Positions 18,628 to 28,088 of a stretch of DNA of 64,000 nucleotides are shown here, piece after piece (positions within the stretch are counted from its first letter, which is position 1; every line of letters begins with the position of its first letter). Location of the stretch: positions 320,814 through 384,813 of the forward strand of contig NZ_JAGJCB010000001.1 in the NCBI RefSeq assembly GCF_017814435.1, read 5' to 3'. The notes under the pieces are model-generated. The model saw nothing but the letters and a program-made list of their open reading frames with translations. It was not told the origin of the DNA and did not search any database. The position numbers and the translations under genes are program-made. This DNA comes from Mariniflexile gromovii (GTDB lineage Bacteria > Bacteroidota > Bacteroidia > Flavobacteriales > Flavobacteriaceae).

Positions 18628-19503
18628 ATGTTACATCCTATCACAGACACTTTTGCCATTTATAGAGATGATGTATACCCTTATTTGGGTGGGGGAAACA
18701 AAGCAAGGAAAATGATGGCTTTAGATCATTTCATAAAAAGCAATGGATATAATGCGATTGTTACTACTGGGGCTATTCAATCAAACCATTGTAGAGCTGT
18801 AGCAATTTATTGTAAAAAAAATAATATTGCCTGCGCTCTTGTTTTGCATGGAGGAGAGGATAATTTTTATAGTCAAGGGGGGAATGCCAAAATAATAAGA
18901 AGTTCCGACTCAAAATTGATTTTTTCTCAGCCAATTGATATTTCAAAAAAAATGGATAAGGCAATGAGCGACTATAACATTAAGGGATTAAAGCCTTATT
19001 ACTTAGTTGGAAGTGGGCATACACTTGAAGGAGGAAAAGCTTATATTGATGTAGTAAAAGATATTGCCAGTAGTGATTTTATACCAGATTATATTTTCTT
19101 AGCATCAGGATCGGGAAGTACACAGGCAGGTATTTTAGCTGGGTTGTCCAAATATAATGTACAGAGCAAAGTAATTGGTATTTCGGTAGGTAGAAAGAAA
19201 AGTATTATTGAAAATGATATTAAGAGATTTTATGGTAAGCTTTGTGATGAATATCAAATTCCTAAAACGTATAATGAATTTGTAGTTACAGATGATTTTT
19301 TATGCCAAGGCTATGATAAATACAATCCAGAGATTAAAACCATTTCTGAAAATTCGTTAACTAAATACGGCGTTATATTAGATACCACCTATACAGCTAA
19401 GGCGTTTTATGGTATGGAACAAATAATATTGAAAAATAATCTAAGTTCGAAAAAAATTCTTTTTTGGTACACTGGAGGTATTTATAACTATTTTGCTAAA
19501 TGA
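18628..19503 (+). CDS. PLP-dependent enzyme of the ACC deaminase/D-cysteine desulfhydrase family
   Basis: The 291-residue fold type II PLP enzyme begins near the active site: GGGNKARKM carries K25, the PLP lysine, and TGAIQSNHCRAVA near 47 is the substrate-carboxylate and PLP loop. ASGSGSTQAG near 157 binds the PLP phosphate, and WYTGGIYNYF ends the protein. It is some 40 residues shorter than typical family members, mostly at the N-terminus. It may eliminate, deaminate or racemise an amino acid feeding the neighbouring enzymes. Its stop overlaps the next start by 4 bases. Confidence 0.83.
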   Translation: MLHPITDTFAIYRDDVYPYLGGGNKARKMMALDHFIKSNGYNAIVTTGAIQSNHCRAVAIYCKKNNIACALVLHGGEDNFYSQGGNAKIIRSSDSKLIFSQPIDISKKMDKAMSDYNIKGLKPYYLVGSGHTLEGGKAYIDVVKDIASSDFIPDYIFLASGSGSTQAGILAGLSKYNVQSKVIGISVGRKKSIIENDIKRFYGKLCDEYQIPKTYNEFVVTDDFLCQGYDKYNPEIKTISENSLTKYGVILDTTYTAKAFYGMEQIILKNNLSSKKILFWYTGGIYNYFAK

Positions 19504-20525
19504 TTAAAGTCATTGAAAATAAAAATGAATGGAATAATTATTTATTGAAAATGGATAGTTATGATTTTTATCATACCTACGAATACCACAACGCTCTTAA
19601 AAGCGAAAATGACTCCCCTATTTTAATTACCTATAATGAAGAGGATGTTGAAATAGCTATTCCTTTTTTAAAGAGAAAAATAAATAATTCTGAACATTTT
19701 GATTTAACATCAGTACATGGTTATGTAGGTCCTGTTTCATTGAAAGTTGATAATAAATTCAATACATCGAGATTCTCCAACAAACTTCTTGAGTTTTTAA
19801 AGAAAGAACAAATAGTTTCAGTTTTTTCAAAAATGAATCCTTATATAAAAACTCAAGAAAAGATATTATCCGGTTTATTTGATATCCAAACAATCGGTGA
19901 ACTCATTTTTTTTGATCAGGAAATGGACAATGAGAACCAAATACTCTCATACAAGCGAAACACAAAACAAAGAATAGCACAATTAAAGAACAAATGTACT
20001 ATTCAGGAGGTAATAATAGAAAAAGATTTACAACACTTCATTGATTTGTACCATGATAGTATGAAGCGACTTAATGCTGATAAGAAATTCTTTTTTGATG
20101 AAAACTATTTTAAAACACTTTCTGAATCTAAATTATTTAATACTAAGTTACTTATTGCCATCAACAATAGCAACAAAGATATTATGGCAGGTGTTTTTTG
20201 CACAAATACTAAAGAAATTGCCCATATAGAATTGGCATTTACAAATGAACTATACTTTAAACCAAGTCCTGTTAGGATTCTGTTTGATAAATGTAGAGAG
20301 CTTTATAAAAATAATACAATAAAATACTTAAACTTAGGTGGAGGCTCTGGTGGTAGAACAGGATCTTTAATGTCTTTCAAAGCATCATTTACCCAAAATT
20401 ATGTTGATTGGAAAGTATGCAAATTAATTGTACTTCCAGAAATATATAATAGTTTAATTACAAACGAACAAAAAAAGGATGATTCGGGGTACTTCCCCAA
20501 ATACAGATTGGAATTGTCTAACTAA
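19500..20525 (+). CDS. FemAB/GNAT-like (PF13480-type) acyl or aminoacyl transferase
   Basis: The 341-residue protein has the FemAB layout: FYHTYEYHNALKSE near residue 20, an IPFLKRKI strand near 57, YKRNTKQRIAQLKNK near 150, and the C-terminal signature LNLGGGSGGRTGSLMSFKASF near 280-300. Known relatives transfer amino acids from tRNA to lipid II or acyl groups to sugars. In this module it may attach an amino acid or acyl group to a sugar amine. It is translationally coupled to the PLP gene upstream (ATGA overlap). Confidence 0.78.
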   Translation: MIKVIENKNEWNNYLLKMDSYDFYHTYEYHNALKSENDSPILITYNEEDVEIAIPFLKRKINNSEHFDLTSVHGYVGPVSLKVDNKFNTSRFSNKLLEFLKKEQIVSVFSKMNPYIKTQEKILSGLFDIQTIGELIFFDQEMDNENQILSYKRNTKQRIAQLKNKCTIQEVIIEKDLQHFIDLYHDSMKRLNADKKFFFDENYFKTLSESKLFNTKLLIAINNSNKDIMAGVFCTNTKEIAHIELAFTNELYFKPSPVRILFDKCRELYKNNTIKYLNLGGGSGGRTGSLMSFKASFTQNYVDWKVCKLIVLPEIYNSLITNEQKKDDSGYFPKYRLELSN

Positions 20526-20536
20526 AAAATAAAAAA

Positions 20537-21553
20537 TTGAATATATTATTTACCTGCGCAGGAAGAAGAAATTACTTAATAAATTATTTTAAGGAATCCC
20601 TAAATGGAAAAGGAAAAGTTGTCGCTGCAGACAATCAATTAACAGCACCATCATTAGTAGATGCTGACATAGCAGTAATAGTTCCAAGAATTACAGATCC
20701 AAAATATATTGAAGCACTAGAAACTATTGTTAAGGATTACCAAATAGATGCCATCATCTCCCTAAACGATTTAGAGCTTCCAATATTAGCAAAAAACAAA
20801 CTAAAACTTGAAACTTTAGGGACCAAAGTTATCATCTCAAACGATAATATTGTAGATATAGCTTTTGATAAATGGAAAACATTTCTCTTTTTTAAAGCCT
20901 TAGCCATAAAAACACCCAAAACATACTTAACCATAGGAGATGTACTTGAAGCTATAAATAACAAAGAACTACAATATCCTTTAATTATAAAACCTAGATG
21001 GGGAAGCGCTTCCATTGGTATTGATATTGCCGAAAACGAAGAAGAACTCCTACTCTGTTATAAATTACAACATATTAAAATATTGAAATCTATTTTAAAT
21101 GAAGCAAGTGCAGCAGACAGGGAACGTAGTATTATTATACAAGAAAAAATTAATGGTGATGAATACGGAGTTGATATTTTAAATGATTTAAAAGGAAATT
21201 ATTATGGGACATTTGTTAGAAAAAAACTAGCAATGCGTTCTGGCGAAACAGATAAAGCCATATCTGTTATTGATGAGGAATTCACAGCACTTGGTGCTCT
21301 AATTGGGAGAAATTCAGGACATGTAGGAAATATGGATTGCGATTTCTTTGTTGCTGATGGAGAAGTTTACTTCCTGGAAATGAACCCTAGGTTTGGAGGT
21401 GGTTACCCCTTCTCTCATGAAGCAGGCATCAATACCACCTCAATATACGTTTCTTGGCTTAGTGATGATTTTGATGTTGATAAATACAATAATTTTAAAG
21501 CAGATATGATGTTCTCGAAGTGTGATCGGATTATTAAAATCGATATTAAATAA
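20537..21553 (+). CDS. ATP-grasp carboxylate-amine ligase-like protein
   Basis: The 338 residues follow the ATP-grasp order: ILFTCAGRRNYLINYF N-terminal Rossmann-like loop, PLIIKPRWGSASIGI near 150 for ATP binding, IIQEKINGDEYGVDI near 200, and FLEMNPRFGGGYPFSHEAG near 280 for metal and phosphate ligands. These enzymes make amide or ester bonds through an acyl-phosphate. The start is TTG, chosen because the conserved first beta-strand begins right there and no ATG is available. It may ligate an amino acid to the lipid-linked or nucleotide sugar. Confidence 0.85.
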   Translation: MNILFTCAGRRNYLINYFKESLNGKGKVVAADNQLTAPSLVDADIAVIVPRITDPKYIEALETIVKDYQIDAIISLNDLELPILAKNKLKLETLGTKVIISNDNIVDIAFDKWKTFLFFKALAIKTPKTYLTIGDVLEAINNKELQYPLIIKPRWGSASIGIDIAENEEELLLCYKLQHIKILKSILNEASAADRERSIIIQEKINGDEYGVDILNDLKGNYYGTFVRKKLAMRSGETDKAISVIDEEFTALGALIGRNSGHVGNMDCDFFVADGEVYFLEMNPRFGGGYPFSHEAGINTTSIYVSWLSDDFDVDKYNNFKADMMFSKCDRIIKIDIK

Positions 21554-21577
21554 AAACTTACAAAACCAATAAACAAT

Positions 21578-22882
21578 ATGAGCTTTTTATCAAGTATAAG
21601 ACAAACTCTTTTTTGGTCAACTGACACCATAAGAGGTGGAGCTATAAAAAAACATTACAACGAAATTAAACTTATTAACGAAAACAAGCAATCCACTGAA
21701 GCTAAAATATTAAAAGGCAAATATTTAGTAAGGCTACTTAATCATGCCATAAAAAACACAAATTTCTATAGTGAAGCTGCTAAAAAGGCTGATCTTAGTT
21801 CTTTTCCTGTAATAAATAAAGACATAATTAGATCAAATTATGAAAGTTTTCAATCGAAAGAATTTTTAAACAAAAAAAACATCCAAGTATCTACTGGGGG
21901 GTCTACTGGTACTCCTTTTAAATTATTCCATAATAAAAACAAGCGCAATAGACACTTGGCTGATAATATTTATTTTGCTGAGAATGGTGGATATCAATTA
22001 GGAGATAAATTGTATTTAATTAGGGCATGGCATAAAACAGGAACGAAGTATCTTATTCAATCTTTTAAGAGAAACATAAGATTATATGGTGTAATTAATT
22101 ATACCGATAAAGATATGGCTAAACTATTACTTGATATGCAAACAGATAAAAATAACAAATCAATTGTTTGTTTTGCCTCTATGTGTGATATATTAGTTAA
22201 TTATCTTGACAATTCTGCAACAGAAGAACAGCTAAATGGTTTAAATATAAAGTCTATAATTACAGATGGAGATGCGCTTAACGTAGTTACAAAAGATAAA
22301 ATGCAGTATTATTTTAAGACGCCAACAGTGGCCAGATATGGCAATATGGAGTGTGGTATTATGGCACAGCAATCTTATTCTGGAGGGCATGAATATCAAT
22401 TAAACGAAGCTAGTTATTATTTTGAAGTACTCGATTTAAAAGAAGACAAACCTGTTAAACCTGGTGAAGTTGGTAGAATTGTTGTAACCGATTTATTTAA
22501 TTATTGTGTTCCTCTTATTAGATATGATACAGGAGATTTGGCTAGTTATAATGTAGTTAATAATGTTACTGTTTTTGAAAGAATAGAAGGAAGAAAAGTA
22601 GATTTAATTTACAACACTAGTGGTGACATTTTATCACCTTATATGGTTGTGCAAAAAATGTCTGAATACTCTGAATTAAAACAATTTCAGTTTGCTCAAA
22701 AGGATAAAAAAGAATACATCTTTAGGCTTAACCCTTGGACATCCTTTAACCAAGAGCAAGAACTAATAGCAGACAGTAAAACATATTTAGGAAATGACGC
22801 AAATGTAACCATTGAATATGTAGAAGAAGTGCCTTTATTATCTTCAGGAAAAAGAAAACAAGTTATTAATGAAATGAATTAA
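21578..22882 (+). CDS. CapK/PaaK-like adenylate-forming enzyme
   Basis: The 434-residue protein resembles phenylacetate-CoA ligase-type enzymes of capsule loci (CapK). STGGSTGTPFKLFHN near 105-119 is the phosphate-binding loop, RYGNMECGIMAQQ near 252 the A5-like motif, and IRYDTGDLA near 310 the ATP ribose Asp motif. SSGKRKQVINEM at the end gives the possible catalytic lysine region. It should activate a carboxylic acid as acyl-AMP and perhaps transfer it. It follows the ATP-grasp gene after 24 bases. Confidence 0.83.
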   Translation: MSFLSSIRQTLFWSTDTIRGGAIKKHYNEIKLINENKQSTEAKILKGKYLVRLLNHAIKNTNFYSEAAKKADLSSFPVINKDIIRSNYESFQSKEFLNKKNIQVSTGGSTGTPFKLFHNKNKRNRHLADNIYFAENGGYQLGDKLYLIRAWHKTGTKYLIQSFKRNIRLYGVINYTDKDMAKLLLDMQTDKNNKSIVCFASMCDILVNYLDNSATEEQLNGLNIKSIITDGDALNVVTKDKMQYYFKTPTVARYGNMECGIMAQQSYSGGHEYQLNEASYYFEVLDLKEDKPVKPGEVGRIVVTDLFNYCVPLIRYDTGDLASYNVVNNVTVFERIEGRKVDLIYNTSGDILSPYMVVQKMSEYSELKQFQFAQKDKKEYIFRLNPWTSFNQEQELIADSKTYLGNDANVTIEYVEEVPLLSSGKRKQVINEMN

Positions 22883-22908
22883 TTTATATTTTTTAAAACA
22901 CAGTATCT

Positions 22909-23520
22909 ATGATTGGCCTTGTAAAAAAAGTATATTCCATATTATTAAAAATTAGAAATAATATATATATAATAAAAGAAAAAAGACAAGGTCTTGATTT
23001 TACTGAGGTACTAAGTTTAGAACAATTAGGCTTATCAGATGAAAACTCCTATTATTACCAAACGGCAGGCAGCAATAGAGTTAAAAAAATATTATCATCT
23101 ATGTCTATCACTGAAAATGATAATTTTATAGATTTTGGGTGTGGAAAAGGCAAGATTTTATACATTATATCTAAAAATTTTCCTTTTAGAAAGGTAGATG
23201 GGGTTGAAATATCAAAAAAACTATGTGACATTGCTATTGATAACATGAAAAAACTAAATGTTTCAAACGTAAATATATACAATGAAGATGCAGTGCATTT
23301 TACTGATATAGATATTTATAACTATATCTATTTCTATAACCCATTTCCTGCTACAGTTATGAAAAGCGTTATGGATAATATTGGAAAAAGTTTAGAGCGT
23401 GTTCCAAGAAAAGTTACTATCATTTATTTTAACCCCACGTGTCATGACCAAATAATTAGTTCAGGAACTTTTAAAGGGTCAGCAAACAAATGGAGAGTTT
23501 TCGTTTATAAAAACTTTTAA
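22909..23520 (+). CDS. Class I SAM-dependent methyltransferase-like protein
   Basis: The 203-residue protein has motif I NFIDFGCGKGKILYIIS near 66-82, GVEISKKLCDIA as motif II, and YIYFYNPFP as motif IV. An N-terminal SLEQLGL...YYYQTAGSNRVKKIL segment probably caps the pocket. The substrate is not known. It closes the tailoring module, and its stop overlaps by 4 bases with the end of the convergent SGNH gene. No terminator is seen between the two strands. Confidence 0.78.
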   Translation: MIGLVKKVYSILLKIRNNIYIIKEKRQGLDFTEVLSLEQLGLSDENSYYYQTAGSNRVKKILSSMSITENDNFIDFGCGKGKILYIISKNFPFRKVDGVEISKKLCDIAIDNMKKLNVSNVNIYNEDAVHFTDIDIYNYIYFYNPFPATVMKSVMDNIGKSLERVPRKVTIIYFNPTCHDQIISSGTFKGSANKWRVFVYKNF

Positions 23521-24464
23521 TTTTTATAAATTTTATTTTTCAAAATATAGTTTACAATGTCATTGGCAATCAAAGACCTTCCATAATCGTTCCAATGTTG
23601 GTCAAAAATAAGGGTAGTTGGTTTTTTTCCGGCTTTTTCAAAAGAAGCTGCATGGTCAATATAATTAAAATTTTCTTGTATTAAATAGTTCAAAAACTCC
23701 TTGCTAGTCTTTCTACTATCAATTAGAAATGTGATTTTATCCTTATTAATGTCATACTTTGTAGTAAGCCATTTAAAGTTATCTAAAAATAGCGCATCTT
23801 CATTTATTTGGGTATCCTTTTGGGTTTCTTTTTTGTCATTGCTACCATTTTTTAATGACAAAATATTTCGGTGTAATTCTTTAACAGATTCCATGGCTCC
23901 TATGTTCAAAAGATATACAACTAATTTTGATTTTCTAAAAGCCATAAAGAAAGGCTGTCTTACAACAAATGAGTAATTTTTTCTTCGTAAATCTTTTTCA
24001 TATTTTATTCTTATAATAATATGATCAATCAAATCAAAGGTTTTTTTGTTATTGGCTATTATATGCATTTGGTCAGCGAAATCGTTTGATGAATGTCCGT
24101 ATTCATAAACTTCAATGTCTTTTATTTTTTTTTCAATTTTATTACCTACTGATTTATTGAAATTTTGATGAAAACCTTCTATATAGGAATCACCCAAAAG
24201 TGCGAGTTCAAATTTATCTTTACTTGGCTTAAATTCTCTATATGAATTATAGCCAGAACTATTTATTTTATATTCAGTATAGACCTGACGTCTATTTCCG
24301 TAAACGGAATAACCAACCTGTTGAGGGTACCATTTATAAATACCGTTTTCATCGGCATATTCTTCCGGTAATTCATTGTATAGATGAAATACACGTACAA
24401 TAACCTCCAACATTAGTAATATTAAGATTAAGTAAAATGTACTTTTTACAACTAATTTTTTCAT
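23517..24464 (-). CDS. SGNH/GDSL hydrolase-like membrane-anchored protein (AlgJ/AlgX-like partner of MBOAT)
   Basis: The 315 residues start with one N-terminal membrane anchor (about 6-27). LALLGDSYIEGF near 87-98 is the GDS block with the nucleophilic Ser, and IFDQHWNDYGRSLIAN near 285-300 is the DxxH block. This is the arrangement of periplasmic acetyl-transfer proteins that take acyl groups from an MBOAT channel. The MBOAT gene lies 5 bases upstream in the same direction, supporting an O-acylation pair. It is co-transcribed with it and runs against the plus-strand module. Confidence 0.8.
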   Translation of the reverse strand: MKKLVVKSTFYLILILLMLEVIVRVFHLYNELPEEYADENGIYKWYPQQVGYSVYGNRRQVYTEYKINSSGYNSYREFKPSKDKFELALLGDSYIEGFHQNFNKSVGNKIEKKIKDIEVYEYGHSSNDFADQMHIIANNKKTFDLIDHIIIRIKYEKDLRRKNYSFVVRQPFFMAFRKSKLVVYLLNIGAMESVKELHRNILSLKNGSNDKKETQKDTQINEDALFLDNFKWLTTKYDINKDKITFLIDSRKTSKEFLNYLIQENFNYIDHAASFEKAGKKPTTLIFDQHWNDYGRSLIANDIVNYILKNKIYKN

Positions 24465-24469
24465 CTTCT

Positions 24470-25921
24470 TTAAAATTGAAAATAAATGAATGATCTATCA
24501 ACATTGCTATCATAAAATAGTAGCATCAATAAAATTACTAAAGTATATATAACAAACCTAACCACTTTTGATTTAAATTTAAATGGTGAACGTTCATCTT
24601 TACGTATAATATATTCATAAATTACGAACAAAACAATCAATATATAATAGTCAATCATCCTGTATCCCATCGGATGATTATAAGTTCCATACGAGAAATC
24701 AGTAAAAATTCTATTTATAAAACCAAAGGCTGCTGTTATTGATTCCGACCTAAAGAATATTCTAGAAAAAGTAACAATGCTAAAGGTTAAAAGCACCTGC
24801 CCTATTTCTGTTAATGTTGGAAAAAAGGTATTTTCCCCCACTACTGAATCTTTATAAATTGCATTTCTGCCCATTAAAAAAACAGGAATAAAGGCTAATG
24901 CGTGAAAACCACCCCAAAATATAAACGTCCAGTTAGCACCATGCCAAAATCCACTAACTAAAAATACAATACAAATATTTCTAACAGATTTCAACTTACT
25001 TACTTTTGAACCTCCTAGTGGGATATAAACATAATGTCTAAACCAGGTGGAAAGAGAAATATGCCACCTTTGCCAATACTCAGCAACATTTCTTGAAAAG
25101 TTAGGGAATTTGAAGTTAGACATGAGTTCAACACCAAAAAGTTTTGCTGTACCTATAGCGATATCAGAATATCCACTAAAATCTCCATAAACTTGAAAAC
25201 TAAACATCACAACCCCTAAAATAAGCGTTGATGCCGGATAAGTAGCGTAATTTGTAAATATATCATCCACCATTGGAGCTAAAGCATCGGCAATTACCAC
25301 TTTTTTAAATAAACCCCATAAAATCAACTTCAAGCCACTTACTGTTTGGTCGTAACTAAAAGTACGCTTGTTTAATATCTGTGATAATAAATTAGAAGCC
25401 CTTTCAATAGGGCCTGCTACTAATTGTGGGAAGAAACTAACAAAGGCTGCAAATGATAAAAAATCATTAGTTGGTTTTAATTTTTTATAATATACATCAA
25501 ATGAATATGACATGGTTTGAAATGTATAAAAAGAAATACCTACAGGCAGAATAACACGCAAGGTCCAAGTGCTTTTTATTTCATACCCTAATAGAGAGAC
25601 CATATCTACCCATGAATCAACAAAAAAGTTGTAGTATTTAAAAAAACCTAGAAGACCAACATTGAAAATAACACTAACCCAAAGCCAAGATTTTCGTTTA
25701 TGCTTATCCTCTAAAGAATCTATTTTTAAAGCTACATAATAATCAACTATAGTACTTAATAAAATCAAAGACAAAAACCTCCAGTCCCAAAGACCGTAAA
25801 AAATATAACTAGCTATTAAAATTAGGATGTTTTGAGCTTTTAAATGTTTTTTAAAAACAAACCAATAAAGAACAAAAACAATAGGAAGGAATATAAAGAA
25901 CTCTAAAGAATTAAATACCAT
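24470..25921 (-). CDS. MBOAT family O-acyltransferase (AlgI/DltB-like)
   Basis: The 483-residue multi-span membrane protein has the AlgI signature: FNSLEFFIFLPIVFVLYW at the start, RNVAEYWQRWHISLSTWFRH near 285, and VSGFWHGANWTFIFWG near 325 with the catalytic His of the MBOAT family. It moves acyl (usually acetyl) groups across the inner membrane for polymer modification outside. Its partner is the SGNH gene directly downstream. The adjacent glycan is the likely target. Confidence 0.92.
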   Translation of the reverse strand: MVFNSLEFFIFLPIVFVLYWFVFKKHLKAQNILILIASYIFYGLWDWRFLSLILLSTIVDYYVALKIDSLEDKHKRKSWLWVSVIFNVGLLGFFKYYNFFVDSWVDMVSLLGYEIKSTWTLRVILPVGISFYTFQTMSYSFDVYYKKLKPTNDFLSFAAFVSFFPQLVAGPIERASNLLSQILNKRTFSYDQTVSGLKLILWGLFKKVVIADALAPMVDDIFTNYATYPASTLILGVVMFSFQVYGDFSGYSDIAIGTAKLFGVELMSNFKFPNFSRNVAEYWQRWHISLSTWFRHYVYIPLGGSKVSKLKSVRNICIVFLVSGFWHGANWTFIFWGGFHALAFIPVFLMGRNAIYKDSVVGENTFFPTLTEIGQVLLTFSIVTFSRIFFRSESITAAFGFINRIFTDFSYGTYNHPMGYRMIDYYILIVLFVIYEYIIRKDERSPFKFKSKVVRFVIYTLVILLMLLFYDSNVDRSFIYFQF

Positions 25922-26050
25922 ACAAAACTATTATAAACGTAAGTTAAATTAGTGAAAAAGCTAAAGTACAAACTTCATGTATTAGTTAACGAACAACAAA
26001 AAAAATCTTTAAATAACTTAATAAAACTATAATCAGTAAATAGAGCAAAA

Positions 26051-26084
26051 AAAAAAGCTATTTCTTAATTGAAATAGCTTTTTT
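26051..26084 (-). terminator. Intrinsic terminator downstream of the Lrp/AsnC gene
   Basis: A 14-bp A/T-flanked stem (26051-26064 with 26071-26084, core GCTATTTC/GAAATAGC) closes a 6-base loop. Read on the minus strand it ends in a T-run, 17 bases after the regulator's stop codon. Confidence 0.85.
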
Positions 26085-26101
26085 AAACTTATTCGAGTGG
26101 A

Positions 26102-26581
26102 TTACAACTCATTAAAAATGGAATGCATTAATCGTTTTTTGTCGTTGATGCTTTCTTCTAAAGAAATCATGGTTTCTGTTCTGTAAACACCTTCAATATC
26201 ATCTAACTTGAATATGATTTCTTTGGCATGCTCTGTACTACGTGCTCTAATTTTGCAGAAAATATTAAACTTCCCAGTGGTAATATGCGCTACAGTAACA
26301 AATGCAATTTCATTAATACGCTCAAGTACAAATTTAGTTTGCGAAGTATTATTTAAATAAACACCTACATATGCTATAAATGAATATCCAAGTTTTTTAT
26401 AATCTAACATCAATGATGAGCCTTTAATAATTCCTTGCTCCTCCATTTTTTTTACACGTACGTGAACTGTACCTGCTGATATTAATAATTTTTTTGCAAT
26501 GTCTGTAAACGGAATTCTTGTGTTATCAATTAACATGTCAAGAATCTGATGATCAATTTCGTCTAATTTAATTTTCCCCAT
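26102..26581 (-). CDS. Lrp/AsnC family transcriptional regulator
   Basis: The 159-residue protein has the family plan: an N-terminal winged HTH (LDEIDHQILDMLIDNTRIPFTDIA... at about 5-50, recognition helix around SAGTVHVRVKKME) and a C-terminal RAM/AsnC ligand domain with VTTGKFNIFCKIRA-like beta strands. Such proteins form octamers and respond to amino acids. It lies next to a minus-strand M14 peptidase gene, 70 bases apart, but has its own CAAAATTA (-7) box at 26606-26613. Its targets cannot be seen. Confidence 0.92.
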   Translation of the reverse strand: MGKIKLDEIDHQILDMLIDNTRIPFTDIAKKLLISAGTVHVRVKKMEEQGIIKGSSLMLDYKKLGYSFIAYVGVYLNNTSQTKFVLERINEIAFVTVAHITTGKFNIFCKIRARSTEHAKEIIFKLDDIEGVYRTETMISLEESINDKKRLMHSIFNEL

Positions 26582-26651
26582 AATTAACTATTCTTAAATA
26601 TAAATCAAAATTAATACATTTTTACTAATAATTACGCATAATACATACACT

Positions 26652-27797
26652 TTATTTCGGTAATAATGAGATTTTTTCATTATTCATTATTACGAAAACG
26701 TTTTCGTAATCAACTTTCAATAATTCCCTTTCAAAACTAAGTACCTCTAAACTATTAGCTTGAATCGTTTTATGCGCAAAATAGGCTTCTAAATTTTCTA
26801 TTTTATCAACTTTAGGAATGAAATGGATTTTATTTTCAATTAATTTTTCTTGATATAAGATTCCAACATCTGTTATAACATCTCCTATTTTAGCATTCTT
26901 AATAATGGTGTCAAAAAATAATTTTTCATTTTCTGGAATTTCCAAATACGATTCATAATGAACGCCTGTAACTTCATTTTTTGATATATAATCCAACGAA
27001 GCCATATAAGCCATATAAATAAAACTTCTCGTCTCATCCCTAGCGTAATCATCAGCATAGTGCCCTGCTTCAAACAAAATTGTAGGCACATTTTCACTTT
27101 GAAAGGTATCGCCAACACAATTTATATTAAACGCATCATCATAAACCCCAACTTGATTGGGAATAACTTCTTGTAAAGCCGCATTCATCACCGCTATAAC
27201 CTCCATAGCTATTTTTCTGTTTGGTGTTATAGTACATGCCTCATCTTGAGCTGGTGCCAAAAACGATACAGTTGCTGGCTTATTTACGTTTCCAGCACTA
27301 AAAATAGTGCGTTGTCCATGTAAATTATAACAAAAATGAGGTTTAAAAGCCTTAAAAACATTTCTAAGCACTTTGCTTTCCGGCTGTGTTAAATCTTGAG
27401 CATCTCTATTTAAATCAATTTGATTGGCGTTAATCCTTGTATATGCATTGGCTCCATCAGGGCTTAATATAGGTATGATATACAAAGTACAAGAACTTAA
27501 TATATGTGTAACATCTGGCTCGTCGCTTAAAAGGGTGTTTAAAAGATCGAACAATGCTTTAGTGGTGGTAGATTCATTTCCATGCATTTGAGACCACATA
27601 AGTATACGCTTGTCTCCATTACCAATTTTAACACCATAAATGGGGTTGTTTAAAACAGAGTGCCCAATAGTTTCAATTTGCAATTTATTAACCATGTTAT
27701 CCAACAAAGGTTCAATGTGCTTATTGGTAATATAACGGTGGCTTAAACCTTGTTCTTTATACTTAAAAAAAAGTGCTTTAATATGTTCTGTTTGCAT
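26652..27797 (-). CDS. M14 family zinc metallocarboxypeptidase-like protein
   Basis: The 381-residue protein has MWSQMHGNESTTTKAL near 70 (His and Glu zinc ligands), CYNLHGQRTIFS near 155 (third ligand His) and FEAGHYADDYARDETR near 240 (catalytic Glu region). No signal peptide is seen, so a cytoplasmic peptidase or amidase is likely. It is divergent from the XRE gene at 28089 across a 291-bp region rich in TGTAAACA motifs. A CAAATGTA -7 box at 27815-27822 would give a very short leader. Confidence 0.85.
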   Translation of the reverse strand: MQTEHIKALFFKYKEQGLSHRYITNKHIEPLLDNMVNKLQIETIGHSVLNNPIYGVKIGNGDKRILMWSQMHGNESTTTKALFDLLNTLLSDEPDVTHILSSCTLYIIPILSPDGANAYTRINANQIDLNRDAQDLTQPESKVLRNVFKAFKPHFCYNLHGQRTIFSAGNVNKPATVSFLAPAQDEACTITPNRKIAMEVIAVMNAALQEVIPNQVGVYDDAFNINCVGDTFQSENVPTILFEAGHYADDYARDETRSFIYMAYMASLDYISKNEVTGVHYESYLEIPENEKLFFDTIIKNAKIGDVITDVGILYQEKLIENKIHFIPKVDKIENLEAYFAHKTIQANSLEVLSFERELLKVDYENVFVIMNNEKISLLPK

Positions 27798-27813
27798 CCT
27801 TGTTATTTATGAC

Positions 27814-28080
27814 ACAAATGTAAACAATTACAAATTTACATTTGTAAACATTTAATTTAGTTGTTTTGTTTACAATGTTATACATTAAATCAGTCTATTT
27901 TGTTAGATATGTAAACAATATAAGTTTTGTTTTATTTAAAATGCAATAATTTGTTGCTTTTCAGTTATTTATATATTATTATATGAAGTTTTAGTTTATT
28001 ATTAATGAATTTTTTATCCACCAATGTGATTTATTCTAACGATAATTGATTACATTTGTAACACAAAGATACATTTGTAA
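27814..28080. promoter_or_regulatory. Divergent regulatory region with TGTAAACA and TTACATTTGTAA dyads
   Basis: TGTAAACA or its complement occurs at 27819-27826, 27843-27850, 27867-27874 and 27910-27917. Two copies of the near-palindrome TTACATTTGTAA or ATACATTTGTAA lie at 28050-28061 and 28069-28080. The second contains TACATTTG (28070-28077), a -7 box with TTG at 28046-28048 at the right spacing, so the XRE gene would start transcription about 5 bases before its ATG. Confidence 0.65.
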
Positions 28081-28088
28081 TAGTTACA

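Noticed and set aside
27814-28080. Possible CRISPR-like repeats
   Set aside because: The repeats are only 8-12 bases with irregular spacing and both orientations, so they fit operator sites.
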